A stretch of DNA of 41,738 nucleotides from Brevibacterium aurantiacum. GTDB taxonomy: Bacteria; Actinomycetota; Actinomycetes; Actinomycetales; Brevibacteriaceae. The translations under genes were made by a program, and so were the position numbers. This document shows positions 15,464 to 24,086 of the stretch, in pieces. How positions within the stretch are numbered: the first letter of the stretch is position 1; the number at the start of each line of letters is the position of its first letter. The DNA lies in the NCBI RefSeq assembly GCF_007558825.1, contig NZ_VLTK01000018.1, positions 1 through 41,738 of the forward strand, read 5' to 3'. Under the pieces are notes generated by a model, which was given only the letters and a program-made list of their open reading frames with translations, was not told the DNA's origin and did no database searches.

Positions 15464-16341
15464 GCGATCTCAACGGAAAAATCGTCATGGCCATCGGCTG
15501 CGGCGCCCCGGATGGGCAGGTCAACAATGGGTTCGCGGCAGCGAAGGCATTCCTCGCAGCAGGCGCGAAAGTATGCATCGTCGACCGCGACCGGGCGGCA
15601 CTCGACCACGCACGGGCGGCCCTCGGGGAGGCCCGCGCCCCAGGTGACGAGGCCCGCGCCCCAGGGGACGGGGCCAGTTCCCTGGATCGCCTCGGCGAGG
15701 GTGGCGACCTGGACTCCCTTGTGACCACAGTCGTCGCCGACGTCGGGGACGAGGACTCCCTGTCGGCGGCCTTCGACCACTGCGCGTCGACGCTTGGTGA
15801 GCCCACGGTGCTGCATTTCAACGTCGGCATCGTCGTCAACGGCGGACTCGACACACTGGAAACCTCCACCTTCGCGAAGGCCCTCGACATCAACCTCACG
15901 GGAGCATTCGCGGCGATGAAGCAGGCGCTGCCGTACATGCGCAGGGCCGGAGGCGGATCGATCATCACGGTCTCCTCGGTGGGTGGAATGCGCTACATGG
16001 GCTACGACTACCCCGCCTATGCCGCATCGAAGGCGGGACTCATCGAACTCACGAAGGTCGTCGGCGCCCAGTACGCATCCGAGGGAATACGCGCGAACTC
16101 CATCGCACCGGGGCTCATCGAGACACCACTCATCCACAACTCGATCAGCGGCCACTACGACTCGGTCGAGGACATGCTCGCAGCCAGACATGCTCTGTCG
16201 CCGACGGGGAAGATGGGCCAACCAGGCGACATTGCGAAGCTCGCTGTGTTCCTCGCCTCAGACGACTCGAGCTATATCAACTCCACACTCATCCCGGTCG
16301 ACGGCGGACTCGTCCACTTCGCCGGAACCCCGAAGAGCTGA
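15460..16341 (+). CDS. Short-chain dehydrogenase/reductase with atypical cofactor motif
   Basis: This 293-residue SDR probably oxidises a hydroxyacyl intermediate using NAD(P). The active-site Tyr187-x3-Lys191 (YAASK) and a preceding Ser (TVSSVGG) are intact. The glycine motif, however, is stretched and altered (GCGAPDGQVNNG, residues 13-24), and the usual NNAG is FNVG. An insert of two 21-bp repeats encoding EARAPGD (15628-15669) enlarges the loop after the second strand, and the protein exceeds the usual 250 residues. The start overlaps the synthetase stop (ATGA). It may supply the dehydrogenase step between activation and thiolysis. The glycine-loop variant suggests a divergent subfamily. 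Confidence 0.82.
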   Translation: MSDLNGKIVMAIGCGAPDGQVNNGFAAAKAFLAAGAKVCIVDRDRAALDHARAALGEARAPGDEARAPGDGASSLDRLGEGGDLDSLVTTVVADVGDEDSLSAAFDHCASTLGEPTVLHFNVGIVVNGGLDTLETSTFAKALDINLTGAFAAMKQALPYMRRAGGGSIITVSSVGGMRYMGYDYPAYAASKAGLIELTKVVGAQYASEGIRANSIAPGLIETPLIHNSISGHYDSVEDMLAARHALSPTGKMGQPGDIAKLAVFLASDDSSYINSTLIPVDGGLVHFAGTPKS

Positions 16342-16451
16342 CCCCGAAGACCTGATCAGATTGCGGGCCTGAACAGACCGACAGAACCAGCCGTGACGAA
16401 GCAGTCGCGGCGATGAAGACAGACAGGAACAACTCAATGATGGAGGCAAAG

Positions 16452-17489
16452 GTGCCGACAACACCGACGAAGAGGACCGTGCTGACGTGGTTCGCCGTGC
16501 TGGTCACGCTCGTCCTGCTCGTCAGCGGATGCGGAACGAACTTCGGCACGACCGACGACGGGAAGCAGAAGTACCGGTGGAAGATGACGGTCACGACCGG
16601 CTCGACGAGCACCTGGTACATCGCGGCTGAGAAGTTCGCGAAGGACCTCGAAGAGGAGACCGATGGGCGCATTACGCTCAAGGTCTTCGGCAGCGAACGG
16701 CTCTCGGCAGGTGAGGCCACCGCAGGCGTCGAACAGCTCATGGACGGGGCGAAGGACTTCTCCTACAACTCGCCGATCATCTACTCGGCCGTCGACCCGC
16801 GCTTCGGCACCGTCACCGCTCCCTTCATCTTCGACAGCGTCGAAGATGGCCAGAAAGCACTGACGGGCAAGGGCGGAGAGGTCTACGCCGACTACCTGTC
16901 CGAACACGGCGTCCACCTCCTGGGCTTCGGCGAATCGGGGATGCGTCAGCTCACGAACACCCACCGCCCGATCCACACCCCGGAGGACCTGCACGGACTC
17001 AAGTTCCGCATCCCCGGATTCGGCCTCTACACCGACCTGTACCGGTCACTGGGCTCCAATCCGACGACGATGCCCTTCGGCGAGGTGTTCACCGCACTGC
17101 AGCAGGGCGCGATCGACGGACAGGAGAACCCGATCGACGTCATCTACTCCTCGAATCTGCAGGAGGTCCAGCCTTACCTGACCCTGTGGAACTACTCCTA
17201 TGACCCGTTGGTCTTCGGCGTCAACGAGGACCTCTTCGATTCCCTCGATGCCGAGGATCAGGAACTCGTGAGCCGCCTGGCCAAGGAGACCAACGAGTTC
17301 CAGATCAAGAAGAATCGCGATGGCGAGGAGAAGCTGATCAAGGAGCTCAAGGACAGCGGCATGGAGGTCAACGAACTCACCGAGTCCGAGAAGGACGAGT
17401 TCCGCACCACCCTGGAACCGCTGTACGCCCAGTACCGCAAGATCTGGGGCCAGGACATGTCCGAAGCGTTCATTCCGGAAGGACTCTGA
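16452..17489 (+). CDS. dctP: TRAP transporter substrate-binding lipoprotein (DctP family)
   Basis: This is the extracytoplasmic solute receptor of a TRAP transporter, 345 residues from the GTG at 16452. That start is chosen because GGAGG lies 5 nt before it and leaves a normal lipoprotein signal (VLVTLVLLVSGC, lipid-anchored Cys27). ATG codons at 16413, 16437 and 16440 are alternatives in the same frame. The DctP hallmark region is clear: KFRIPGFGLYTDLYRSLG supplies the carboxylate-binding Arg, followed by MPFGEVFTALQQGAIDGQENP. DctP proteins usually bind organic acids, fitting the acyl-CoA synthetase upstream. It lies 110 bp after the SDR and one base before dctQ. Confidence 0.88.
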   Translation: MPTTPTKRTVLTWFAVLVTLVLLVSGCGTNFGTTDDGKQKYRWKMTVTTGSTSTWYIAAEKFAKDLEEETDGRITLKVFGSERLSAGEATAGVEQLMDGAKDFSYNSPIIYSAVDPRFGTVTAPFIFDSVEDGQKALTGKGGEVYADYLSEHGVHLLGFGESGMRQLTNTHRPIHTPEDLHGLKFRIPGFGLYTDLYRSLGSNPTTMPFGEVFTALQQGAIDGQENPIDVIYSSNLQEVQPYLTLWNYSYDPLVFGVNEDLFDSLDAEDQELVSRLAKETNEFQIKKNRDGEEKLIKELKDSGMEVNELTESEKDEFRTTLEPLYAQYRKIWGQDMSEAFIPEGL

Positions 17490-17490
17490 G

Positions 17491-18054
17491 ATGAAAATCG
17501 TCAAATGGTTCGAAGACTGGGTCGTGATCGCCTCGTTCATGATGATCGTCCTCGTCACCTTCGTCAACGTCGTCTCCCGCTATACCTTCCAAGCCTCGCT
17601 GGCCTTCAGCGAGGAGATCACGATCAACCTCCTCGTCGTGCTCACGATGATGGGAGCGGTCGTCGGCATCCGCCTCGGCGCGCACCTGGGGTTCACCTAC
17701 CTTGTGGAGAATGCGAAGGCGACGACGCGCAGGACTCTCATCATCATCGGCGCGGCTCTGATGATCGTCTTCCTCGCCGTCCTCCTCTTCTGGGGCAGCG
17801 AGATGATGATCCACCAGATGGTTCGCGGTCGTGCGACCCCGTCCCTGGGCATCCCGCAATGGCTGTTCACGCTGTCCATCCCGCTGGCCGGCCTCCTGGG
17901 AATCGTCCGCACGCTGCAGGCAGCCCGGGTGTCGCTGCATGAGGACACCTCCGCCGAGGCGGTCGCTGAGCGCATGGCGCACGAAGCCGCACCCATCATC
18001 GACGATTCAGAGCTGAGGACCCACCCCACCGACCGTCAGGGAGGCCGCAAATGA
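17491..18054 (+). CDS. dctQ: TRAP transporter small permease (DctQ family)
   Basis: The 187-residue membrane protein has the four-helix DctQ layout, with helices near residues 10-30, 45-65, 85-108 and 125-148, and a charged cytoplasmic tail. It pairs with the large DctM subunit for sodium-driven uptake of the solute caught by DctP. The FVNVVSRYTFQASLAFSEEI stretch in the first half is typical of the family. It begins one base after the dctP stop and overlaps the dctM start (ATGA), so the three subunits are made together. Confidence 0.88.
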   Translation: MKIVKWFEDWVVIASFMMIVLVTFVNVVSRYTFQASLAFSEEITINLLVVLTMMGAVVGIRLGAHLGFTYLVENAKATTRRTLIIIGAALMIVFLAVLLFWGSEMMIHQMVRGRATPSLGIPQWLFTLSIPLAGLLGIVRTLQAARVSLHEDTSAEAVAERMAHEAAPIIDDSELRTHPTDRQGGRK

Positions 18055-19616
18055 TCACGCTGCTGCTGTTCGGAAGCTTCTTCCTGTTCCTTGCCCTGGG
18101 CATCCCGGTGGCGTTCGCGCTCGGTCTCTCCGCAGTCACCGTCCTCATCACCACCGACGGGCTTCAGGTCCTCGACGTGGTGCCCTCGGTTATGTTCCCG
18201 TCGATGAGTTCGGGTACGCTGCTGGCGATCCCGTTCTTCGTCCTCGCCGGCATCGTCATGCAGTACACCGGCATCTCCCAGCGCCTCGTCGACCTCGCGT
18301 TCCTGGTCTTCGGCCGCTTCAGCCACGGTCTGGCCGCGGTCACGATCATCTCCGCGTTTTTCTTCTCCGCGATCTCCGGATCCGGACCGGCCACGGTCGC
18401 CGCGATCGGCGCGATCCTCATCCCGGCGCTGATTCGCAACGGGTACCAGAAGAAGCACGCCGTCTCCCTCGTCGCGGCCTCGGGCTCGATGGGCATCGTC
18501 GTGCCACCGTCGATCGCGTTCATCATCTTCGCCGTCGTCGCTTCCGAGTTCGGGTCGATCTCGATCAGCCGCCTGTTCATCGCCGGCATCGTGCCCGGCG
18601 TGATCATGGCCGTGGCGTTCTTCATCGCCGCGCTCTTCGTCCCCCGTGTCCGTGAACTCGCGGGTCTGCCCGTGAAGTCGGGTCAGGGGCTGCTGGCTGC
18701 AGGCAGTGAGCCCGCAACCACCACCGGCGCCGAGGCGGCCGTGTCGTCGGACTCGACCGCATCGTCGGCGACAGCGTCGTCCGCGGCAGCAGGAGCCGGT
18801 GGCGCCGGCTCGACGAAGACTCGTCTGTTGAAAGCCGGCAAGGCTGGAACGCCCGTGTCGACGAGCGGCTCGGCCACCTCGGCGGGCACCGGTGTGACGA
18901 CCGGCTCCTGGAATGGAACCGGCGCAGCCGCGCCTGCCGAGGGCAGCTTCGGCGAGTTCCTCTCAGCCCTCGTCAAGGCCATTCCGGGTCTGCTCATTCC
19001 CGTCATCATCCTCGGCGGCATCTACGGCGGCATCTTCACCCCCACCGAGGCGGGCGCCGTGGCATCCGTGTTCGCACTGTTGGTCGGTGTCTTCGTCTAC
19101 CGCGAGCTGAAGTGGCCTGACCTGCCGAAGGTGTTCCTGGAGTCGGGAGTCTCGACAGCCGTCATCATGTTCATCGTCGGTGTGGCCAGCCTCTTCTCCT
19201 ACGTCATCACGGTCGAAGGCATCGCCGAGACCGTGTCATCGGCCGTGCTGGGGGTCACTGACAACAAGTTCCTCATCCTCGCGGTGATCACGATCATCCT
19301 GCTCATCGTCGGTGCCTTCGTCGATGCGATCAGCGCGTTCTATCTGTTCATCCCGATTCTCGTGCCCATTCTGCTGGCGGTCGGAGTGGACATGACGACG
19401 ATCGGTGTGTTCATGACCGTCAACCTCGCGATCGGCCTGTTCACACCACCCGTGGGACTCAACCTCTACGTCGGTGCCGGCATCGGCAAGATCAGGATCG
19501 AGGAATTGGTGCGCGGCATCATGCCGTTCCTCATCGCAGCGATCATCGCCCTGCTGCTCATCACCTACATCCCGGCGATTTCTAACTGGCTGCCCGACCT
19601 CCTCGGCGTCGGCTAG
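18051..19616 (+). CDS. dctM: TRAP transporter large permease (DctM family) with an internal low-complexity insert
   Basis: This 521-residue protein is the transport-conducting TRAP subunit. DctM proteins normally have about 425 residues and 12 helices. The extra length is an Ala/Ser/Thr/Gly-rich segment (about residues 210-300, DNA 18690-18945) between the two halves, where a cytoplasmic loop would lie. The flanking helices look intact: AISGSGPATVAAIGAILIPAL (first-half signature) and GGIYGGIFTPTEAGAVASVFAL (second-half signature). The protein is probably functional, with a disordered tether. It overlaps dctQ by 4 bp and is followed after 53 bp by another SDR gene. Confidence 0.87.
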   Translation: MITLLLFGSFFLFLALGIPVAFALGLSAVTVLITTDGLQVLDVVPSVMFPSMSSGTLLAIPFFVLAGIVMQYTGISQRLVDLAFLVFGRFSHGLAAVTIISAFFFSAISGSGPATVAAIGAILIPALIRNGYQKKHAVSLVAASGSMGIVVPPSIAFIIFAVVASEFGSISISRLFIAGIVPGVIMAVAFFIAALFVPRVRELAGLPVKSGQGLLAAGSEPATTTGAEAAVSSDSTASSATASSAAAGAGGAGSTKTRLLKAGKAGTPVSTSGSATSAGTGVTTGSWNGTGAAAPAEGSFGEFLSALVKAIPGLLIPVIILGGIYGGIFTPTEAGAVASVFALLVGVFVYRELKWPDLPKVFLESGVSTAVIMFIVGVASLFSYVITVEGIAETVSSAVLGVTDNKFLILAVITIILLIVGAFVDAISAFYLFIPILVPILLAVGVDMTTIGVFMTVNLAIGLFTPPVGLNLYVGAGIGKIRIEELVRGIMPFLIAAIIALLLITYIPAISNWLPDLLGVG

Positions 19617-19669
19617 ATCCTCGATCCACGACAACGCCCGAACTGTCTCTCGAATCTTCAAGGAGAACC

Positions 19670-20437
19670 ATGGAACCCTATCTGCTGACGAACAAATCGG
19701 CCCTGGTCACAGGTGCCGCCCAGGGCATCGGCCTGGCCATCGCGACCTCACTGGCCAGACGGGGAGCCTCGATCGGGATCGTCGATCTCAAGGGTGCCGA
19801 AGCGGCTGCCGAGAGTCTGTCGAAGCAGTTTCCCGAACAGACCTTCACCGGGTACGAACTCGATGTCCGCGACGCCGAGGCGGTCACCACGGCCGTCGGA
19901 TCCTTCGCCGAGTCGTCCGGTGGAATCGACATCCTCGTCAACAATGCGGGGACGGCGGCACGCATCGGGATCGACGAGATCACGGCCGAACAGTGGCAGC
20001 GTGACCTGGACACCAACCTCGGCGGGACGTTCAACTTCATCAAGGCCGCCGTCCACCCGCACATGATCAACGCCGGTATGGGGTCGATCATCAACATCTC
20101 CTCGATCTCGGGCATCAACGGCGGTGCGGTCTCCGCTGGTGAGGCCGGGGCGCGTTCGGGGCCGGCGTATGCGGCGAGCAAGGGCGGGATCATCGCGCTG
20201 ACGAAGTGGGTGGCCAAGGAGTACGGGCGGCAGGGAATCCGCTGCAACTCGGTGGCTCCGGGCCCCGTGGAATCCGCACTCACCGCAGGACAGGACTACG
20301 ACACCTCGAACCAGGCCCTGGACCGCATGGGCACACCCGCTGAGATCGCCGAGGCGGTCGCCTACCTCGCCAGCGATGGCGCGGCCTTCACGACCGGCCA
20401 GATCCTGCGCATCGACGGCGGGGCCGTGATGTCGTGA
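19670..20437 (+). CDS. Short-chain dehydrogenase/reductase (classical)
   Basis: This 255-residue classical SDR has TGAAQGIGLAIA (cofactor loop, residues 14-25), the acidic VDLK after the second strand that favours NAD+, NNAG, a serine in NISSISG, and YAASK as catalytic Tyr-x3-Lys. A short Gly/Ala/Glu-rich stretch lies before the Tyr. The C-terminus ends with the usual GQILRIDGGAVMS. AAGGAG precedes the ATG. It follows dctM by 53 bp and overlaps the MOSC gene (GTGA). With the first SDR it gives the operon two oxidoreductases, possibly acting on successive alcohol intermediates. The substrate is unknown. Confidence 0.87.
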   Translation: MEPYLLTNKSALVTGAAQGIGLAIATSLARRGASIGIVDLKGAEAAAESLSKQFPEQTFTGYELDVRDAEAVTTAVGSFAESSGGIDILVNNAGTAARIGIDEITAEQWQRDLDTNLGGTFNFIKAAVHPHMINAGMGSIINISSISGINGGAVSAGEAGARSGPAYAASKGGIIALTKWVAKEYGRQGIRCNSVAPGPVESALTAGQDYDTSNQALDRMGTPAEIAEAVAYLASDGAAFTTGQILRIDGGAVMS

Positions 20438-21219
20438 GCTCATCAGCTTCACCGCCGTCAGCGGCCTCGCTCCCGGACGAGGTTCTCGACGTCTGCTCCA
20501 TCGGGTTCACCCCGATCAAGGGGACGCGGCACCAGCCGCAGACCGAGGCCTCGTTCGACGAGCACGGGCCCGTGGGGGACCGGCGCTACTGCCTCGTCGA
20601 CACCGACACACGGCGGGTCCTGCGGACCGTGCAGAACCCGGCGCTGGTCGCGGTCGCTGCGGCGTTTCACGGTGCCCAGCTGGAGATCTCGCTGCCCGAC
20701 GGTCGGTCGGTCTGCGCTGCACCGAAGACCTCGGGTGAGGTGCTGACCTGCGATTACTGGGGCAGACCCGTAGCAGCTGAACTGATGCAGTGTCCACATG
20801 ATGCTCTGCTGTCCTCGTGGCTGGGAAAGCCTGTGCGTCTGGCTCATGTTCCACGCGGAGACGTCGTCTTCGGGGAGCCGATCACGATCGTGACCACAGC
20901 CTCCATCCGCGATCTCGGCGAGAGACTCGGGCATCCTGATCTCCTTGCCGAAGCAGCTCGATTCAGGGCGACACTGCTCGTCGAGACGGACGTCCCCTAT
21001 ATTGAGGAGACGTGGAACGGCCGCGAGATGACCTTCGGCGAGATTCGCATTCGGGTCGGAGGGCCGATCCCACGCTGCGCGGTCATGGATCTGCATCCCG
21101 TCACCGGCGCGCGCGGCTCGCGGTTGCTGAAGTCCCTTGCCGCCTACCGACCCAGAAACGACGCTGGTGAACCTCATTTCGGGGTCTATGGGCAGGTCAT
21201 CGACGCACCCAGAAGCTGA
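20434..21219 (+). CDS. MOSC-domain protein
   Basis: The 261-residue protein has an N-terminal MOSC beta-barrel-like segment (FTPIKGTRHQPQTEASFDEHGPVGDRRYCLVD, about residues 28-60). It continues into a MOSC domain with a cysteine in PIPRCAVMDLHPVTG (about residue 215), the position associated with molybdenum-cofactor handling in this superfamily. Known members include the mARC amidoxime-reducing proteins and YiiM/YcbX-type enzymes, which reduce N-hydroxylated compounds or act in sulfur transfer. The GTG start overlaps the SDR stop by 4 bp, so it belongs to the TRAP/acyl-CoA operon. That position suggests a catalytic role on the pathway compound or on a toxic by-product. The exact reaction is unknown. 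Confidence 0.8.
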   Translation: MSSSASPPSAASLPDEVLDVCSIGFTPIKGTRHQPQTEASFDEHGPVGDRRYCLVDTDTRRVLRTVQNPALVAVAAAFHGAQLEISLPDGRSVCAAPKTSGEVLTCDYWGRPVAAELMQCPHDALLSSWLGKPVRLAHVPRGDVVFGEPITIVTTASIRDLGERLGHPDLLAEAARFRATLLVETDVPYIEETWNGREMTFGEIRIRVGGPIPRCAVMDLHPVTGARGSRLLKSLAAYRPRNDAGEPHFGVYGQVIDAPRS

Positions 21220-21261
21220 CCGCAGAACGAGTGTGCCTGCGGAATGTGTGAGGCTTGCCCT

Positions 21262-22194
21262 TCACCTCGACAGCACGAGGAGCTCGAAGGTCACGGCCAC
21301 AGGGTTCGCCCCGAGGGCCAACTGTCCTGTGTGAACCTCGCCGGCGACATCGACGACTTCGCCCTCGAGGCTCACCTGCGAGTTGTCACCCAGGGCGCCA
21401 CTGACTGAACCCGTCAGGTGAGTGAACTCCACGGCCGGCCATGGGGCGGAACTATCGGTGAACACGGTGCCGGTGGTGCTGCCGAGACTGGCCCGCACCT
21501 CGGCGGTGTCGAAGCCGGCGGCACGGCAGATGGCCACGATCGCGTCATCGATGAGCTCCCCGGGACGGACACGGGAGATGACCGCGCTGCTGGGAACCGA
21601 CTCCGAGGTGGGGGAGTCCGTCGCCGTCGGTGCGAACGCGAAGAACCCGGTCTCCGGATCGGCTTCGCTGAACTGCTGCGCATCGGCGAGGGCAAAGACA
21701 CGCAGGCGCATACCTTTCGGCCCGACGAGTGTGCCGGGCAGCAGATGACCGCCCTTGACCAGGCCCTCCCCGGTCAACCAGGAAGCGTGGATATGGGTGA
21801 ACGGAACACCGTCCTTCTTACCCACCGTCGCCGAGGCATGCCGCAACTCCGCTGGCCCATCGTGGTGGAACTCGGAGGTGAAGGACATTGGGTGCTCGGC
21901 ATCGGGGCCATAGGCCGGATAGACGTAGTCGATACGACCGAACTCACCGTCAGCGAACTCCACCATGAGCCCGGAGACGTCGAGTGATTCCAGGAGGCCG
22001 GTCACGGAGTCGAAGAGATCCTCGCCGGCGGCGAGATCGATGAGATGCTCGCTATGGCGGGTCGGCACCGAGACGATTCTCGGACTCTGCCGGGGTCCTG
22101 CATGGATGACGACGTCACCGGGCTCGCCGAGGCGGTAGCCGGGAGACTCGTGTGCGGTGGTGGTGTCGTGTGCCTGCGCAGTGTCGTCGGTCAT
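21262..22194 (-). CDS. Tandem PPC (DUF296) domain protein
   Basis: I read this 310-residue product as two PPC/DUF296 domains. The first (about residues 35-170) keeps a His-x-His in FTHIHASW and a third His in KGGHLLPG, the metal-binding pattern of the family. The second (about 200-310) has the same strand order but replaces these with SQVSLEGE and TGQLALG, so its site is lost. Prokaryotic PPC proteins are trimers of unclear function; plant versions are DNA-binding AT-hook proteins. The ATG at 22194 overlaps the IclR stop by 3 bp, whereas the frame further upstream is only readthrough. A link with the adjacent regulator is therefore likely, perhaps ligand sensing or an enzymatic step. Confidence 0.75.
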   Translation of the reverse strand: MTDDTAQAHDTTTAHESPGYRLGEPGDVVIHAGPRQSPRIVSVPTRHSEHLIDLAAGEDLFDSVTGLLESLDVSGLMVEFADGEFGRIDYVYPAYGPDAEHPMSFTSEFHHDGPAELRHASATVGKKDGVPFTHIHASWLTGEGLVKGGHLLPGTLVGPKGMRLRVFALADAQQFSEADPETGFFAFAPTATDSPTSESVPSSAVISRVRPGELIDDAIVAICRAAGFDTAEVRASLGSTTGTVFTDSSAPWPAVEFTHLTGSVSGALGDNSQVSLEGEVVDVAGEVHTGQLALGANPVAVTFELLVLSR

Positions 22195-23084
22195 GTCTGG
22201 TCCTCCACGCTGCTCACGGCCACGGCTATCTGGCGAGCTTCGTGTTGGAGAAGCTCGGCGAGTTCGAATACACGAGCCCCGGTCATGCGCTCCTCGATAC
22301 TGGCGATCGACAGGGCCGCGCGCGGCTTTCTGCCCTTGACCCTGACCGGCACGCCGATCGCCCACGATCCCTGGGCGAAGAGCCCTGGGTTGTGGACGAA
22401 CCCGTCGTGACGGCCCCGGCGGATGATCTCCTTGAGCCTGGGAACAGAGACTTCGGGGTAGCGGTCGGCAAATATTCTTGAGTTGGCCTCGAAGGAGGCG
22501 TCCACTTCGGCGTCGGAGAATTGGGTCATGATGGCAAGACTTCCTGCGCCGATGCCCAAGGGGTGGCGATCGCCCACGGCCAGGGCGTTGTTGAAGATCG
22601 GGCCGAAGCCGTCCTCGCGGCGGGCACAGATCGAGTAGCTGCCGGTGCGCATCGTGAGGAAGGCAGTATCCTGAGTGAGCTCGGCGAGCCTGAGCAGGCT
22701 CGACTCGGATTCTTCAATCGCGGGGTCGGCGGACTTCTGGGCCAGCTGTCCCATGATCTGGGACTGCACGCCGAGACGGTAGCCGCCGTCCTCGCATCGT
22801 TCGACGTATCCCATGGCGATGAGGGCGTTGAGCATGCGATGCACGCTGGCCTTGGGGCGACCGCTGATGGCCACGATCTCGCTGAGAGGCGCGCCGTTGG
22901 GGTTCTCGCTGCTGATGATGCCGACGAGCCCCAGCAGGGACAGGGCGCGCTGGATGCTCTGGGCTCCAGTGCCCGGTCCCAGGTCGTCGACGGCGTGAGC
23001 GACGTTGAATGATGCGGAACGGCGCATGATCCGCCCGCGCATCTTCATCCGGTCGAGATCGTGTGTCTGCGCTTCATTGCCCAT
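22191..23084 (-). CDS. IclR-family transcriptional regulator
   Basis: The 297-residue protein has an N-terminal winged helix-turn-helix (about residues 40-100: AQSIQRALSLLGLV, then GRPKASVHRMLNALIAMGYVER and GGYRLG) and an IclR effector domain (about 115-290). The family senses small carboxylates or aromatic acids and controls catabolic operons. Several in-frame ATGs (23084, 23048, 23042, 23027) make the exact start uncertain, and none has a strong ribosome site. It lies convergent to the TRAP/acyl-CoA operon and is the nearest plausible regulator of it. Its short upstream region (23085-23156) contains an imperfect GGATCCA / TGGACC dyad near 23125-23141 that could be its own operator. Confidence 0.85.
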   Translation of the reverse strand: MGNEAQTHDLDRMKMRGRIMRRSASFNVAHAVDDLGPGTGAQSIQRALSLLGLVGIISSENPNGAPLSEIVAISGRPKASVHRMLNALIAMGYVERCEDGGYRLGVQSQIMGQLAQKSADPAIEESESSLLRLAELTQDTAFLTMRTGSYSICARREDGFGPIFNNALAVGDRHPLGIGAGSLAIMTQFSDAEVDASFEANSRIFADRYPEVSVPRLKEIIRRGRHDGFVHNPGLFAQGSWAIGVPVRVKGRKPRAALSIASIEERMTGARVFELAELLQHEARQIAVAVSSVEDQT

Positions 23085-23156
23085 GCTTCGATTATCGGCT
23101 GTTGCAGGGCAAGGCCAGAAGTCGGATCCATGATGTGGACCGCAGATGGGGGTGGA

Positions 23157-24065
23157 CTACCTCGCCGCCAGGCTCCTGCGCAGGGAATCGATCATCAGGT
23201 CGAGACCGTCTGACTCCCGCTGCGGATCGGCGGCAAGGATCTGGATGCTGCGGTCGTCGAGACCCGGGTCATCAAGTTCTACGGCGGCGCACCCTGCCTC
23301 AGTGAGGTTGTTCGGGATCGTGCGCTCCGCCATCATCGCGACCATCGTCGTTCCGGCGATGGCTCTCATCATGAGAATGGGGCAGGTGGCTTCGACCGTC
23401 GGGGAGAACACCTGTCCCTGAGCTCGGACAGCCTGTTCGATCCTCATCCGAGCGGTGTTTCCCGACGGCAGCGTGGCGATCGGGAAGTCGACCAGGTCAC
23501 GGATGCGGACGGTGGCTCTCTGGGCAAGAGGGTGCTTCTTGTCGAAGACCGCAAAATTCCGGGCCGGGGTCTGATCGATCCGCCGGACGCCGGGAACCGA
23601 GACGAGATCGTGGCCGTATACGGAGAAATTAACGCACAAGTCTGCTTGCCGGTTTTTCAGCACCTGAACAGCTTCGAGCGACGTGGTGTCGATGATCGAG
23701 ACCTGCACCCGGTCAGTGGTGGTCATGACATCGTTGATGGCGTCGGCGACGACGGTCTGGCCGAGCCCGGTGCTGGTGACGATTGTGATGGTCTCGACCT
23801 CGCGTGAGTAGCTGCCGAACGAGTCGGAGAGGAGCTCCGATTCAGCGATCATCCGCCGCGCGAAGTCTGCGAGAGCCAGGCCCTGTCCAGTGGGAACGAC
23901 TCCGCTCGCCGAGCGATCGAACAGCGTCGTGCCGTAATGCTCCTCAAATGTTTTGATCTGGCGACTGGCGGTCGAATGGGAGACAAACAGAGCTCGCGCA
24001 GCGAGGTGGATGGAGCCGTATTCGACGACTGCCAGCAGGGTCTTCAGGCTGCGCAGGTCGGTCAT
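23157..24065 (-). CDS. LysR-family transcriptional regulator
   Basis: This 302-residue regulator has the LysR helix-turn-helix at residues 4-62 (LAARALFVSHSTASRQIKTFEEHYG) and a periplasmic-binding-protein-like effector domain after about residue 90. It is divergent from the M20 peptidase and MFS genes. The 114-bp space between the starts contains a perfect T-N11-A LysR box (24087-24101). It therefore most likely regulates itself and the peptidase/transporter pair in response to an amino-acid or peptide-like ligand. Confidence 0.86.
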   Translation of the reverse strand: MTDLRSLKTLLAVVEYGSIHLAARALFVSHSTASRQIKTFEEHYGTTLFDRSASGVVPTGQGLALADFARRMIAESELLSDSFGSYSREVETITIVTSTGLGQTVVADAINDVMTTTDRVQVSIIDTTSLEAVQVLKNRQADLCVNFSVYGHDLVSVPGVRRIDQTPARNFAVFDKKHPLAQRATVRIRDLVDFPIATLPSGNTARMRIEQAVRAQGQVFSPTVEATCPILMMRAIAGTTMVAMMAERTIPNNLTEAGCAAVELDDPGLDDRSIQILAADPQRESDGLDLMIDSLRRSLAAR

Positions 24066-24086
24066 GCCATTATGCTACTAGGGGTG

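Noticed and set aside
21220..21242. Possible terminator between the convergent MOSC and PPC genes
   Set aside because: Only 5-nt arms (CCGCA/TGCGG) with a long loop and no T run.
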